A stretch of DNA of 64,000 nt from Myxococcus sp. RHSTA-1-4 (lineage in GTDB: Bacteria > Myxococcota > Myxococcia > Myxococcales > Myxococcaceae): contig NZ_JAIQDG010000001.1 in NCBI RefSeq assembly GCF_020037125.1, positions 248,001 to 312,000 on the forward strand, written 5' to 3'. Position 1 is the first letter of the stretch, and every line of letters starts with the position of its first letter. A program made the position numbers and the translations under genes. The notes beneath the pieces are model-generated. The model was not told the DNA's origin. It did not search any database and saw only the letters and a list, made by a program, of their open reading frames with translations. Below are positions 63,367-64,000 of this stretch, in pieces.

Positions 63367-64000
63367 GTGCCGACCTTGCGCATTCCGGAGGCGGCGGGGG
63401 AAGTCCGTGCGTCACCGGCGCCACCCGCCGCCACCGGGCGCACCACGCGAGGAAAGCGCACCACCACCCGCGTGCCCTTCCCCTCTTCCGAGCGAACCAC
63501 CAGCGTGCCTCCGTGCGCCTCCACCACCCGCTTCGTGGTGACCAGCCCCAGGCCATGGCCCGGAAGGCCCCGCACCTCGGCCGCGCGGAAGAAGGGCTGG
63601 AACAGCGAGGCCAGCGTCACCTGCGACATGCCGATGCCGTTGTCCTCCACCTCCAGCACCGCCTCGCCGCCCTCCGACGCCACCCGCACCCTCACCTTCG
63701 GCTCCGGCCGGCCCGCCGTGTACTTCACCGCGTTGGTCAGCAGGTTGCGCGCGCTCACCTGCAGGAGCTGGCCCGGGCAGTCCACCGCCACGCCGGGCTC
63801 CAGCTCCCGCTCCAGCGCCACGCCCTGTGACGCCGCCGTCTGCGCCACCTCCAGCAGCACCGTGGTGACGGCCGTGTCCAGCTCCGCCACCGTCTTCTCC
63901 CCGCGCGTGCCCGCCCGGCAGAAGCGCAGCAGCGCCTCAATCAGCTCGCCCATCCGCACCGCGCTGGACTCGCACTGCGCCAGCATCTCCAGCGCCCCCG
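63363..64000 (-). CDS. Sensor histidine kinase, C-terminal part (5' end outside window)
   Basis: The frame is open at the right edge; only the end of the dimerisation helix and the ATPase domain are visible, about 210 residues. Boxes are ARNLLTNAVKYTAG (N), VEDNGIGMS (G1), FFRAAEVRGLPGHGLGL (F/G2). The C-terminal 30 residues are Ala/Gly-rich. It is coupled to the NtrC-type regulator by a 4-base overlap and is its likely partner. The sensor region cannot be described. Confidence 0.9.
   Translation of the reverse strand, partial: GALEMLAQCESSAVRMGELIEALLRFCRAGTRGEKTVAELDTAVTTVLLEVAQTAASQGVALERELEPGVAVDCPGQLLQVSARNLLTNAVKYTAGRPEPKVRVRVASEGGEAVLEVEDNGIGMSQVTLASLFQPFFRAAEVRGLPGHGLGLVTTKRVVEAHGGTLVVRSEEGKGTRVVVRFPRVVRPVAAGGAGDARTSPAASGMRKVGT

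Overview
The window comes from a myxobacterium, most likely Myxococcus, Corallococcus or Pyxidicoccus. The DNA is very GC-rich with G/C-ending codons, and genes are dense: no gene-free stretch exceeds about 210 bases. Lineage markers are a SitA6/SitI6 toxin and immunity pair of the outer-membrane-exchange type, a TIGR02270-like HEAT protein in a type VI effector operon, three NtrC-type sigma-54 activators, and many lipoproteins and exported proteins. I saw no tRNA, rRNA, CRISPR array, insertion sequence or phage gene. The first and last genes run off the window.

Layout. 1-4450 (+): a three-gene acyl-chain operon (a hydratase fused to a degenerate FadJ-like tail, a short-chain dehydrogenase and a fatty-acyl-AMP ligase). 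4457-5895 (-): the SitA6/SitI6 pair. 5944-11416: a Nudix hydrolase, an orphan sigma-54 activator, and small envelope genes. 11478-16055 (+): a housekeeping run rsfS, rlmH, rtcB-like, gpmI, comF. 16205-24809 (+): an exported beta-propeller protein, an M1 aminopeptidase, a CheW-like protein and a large TPR/DUF3857/transglutaminase protein. 24813-30747 (-): fused trehalose-phosphate synthase/phosphatase, a multi-pass membrane protein and leuS. 30826-38468 (+): a kinase and sigma-54 activator pair, an Omp85-like outer membrane protein with a small exported partner, an esterase remnant and an acyl-CoA-dehydrogenase-fold enzyme. 38550-40364 (-): an M23 lipoprotein.

40462-46195 (-) is a seven-gene operon that looks like a self-contained type VI secretion cargo unit: PAAR-like protein, DUF6484 protein, AHH nuclease toxin, Imm11 immunity, HEAT protein, a ketosynthase-fold protein without its catalytic residues, and an Imm49-like protein. 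The nuclease and Imm11 genes are clearly richer in A and T than their neighbours.

46287-52201 (-) is a six-gene operon of S-adenosylmethionine decarboxylase, a DUF4178 zinc-ribbon membrane protein, a 53-residue membrane protein, a half-length DUF350 protein, a membrane-fused spermidine-synthase-like enzyme and an exported flavoprotein oxidase. It looks like a membrane-localised aminopropyl-transfer system rather than ordinary polyamine synthesis, and it is my best candidate for an under-described system. 52301-55231 (+) holds two hydrolases, a cyclophilin lipoprotein and a YjbQ protein. 55249-64000 (-) holds an L,D-transpeptidase lipoprotein, a methyltransferase, a C39-like lipoprotein, a PAS/GAF histidine kinase and a kinase/NtrC regulator pair.

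A pattern cuts across the window. At least ten gene starts that lack a good Shine-Dalgarno sequence have a TAnnnT hexamer ending 6-10 bases before the start codon, where a -10 box would sit if transcription began at or next to the start codon. Leaderless messages may therefore be common in this genome.
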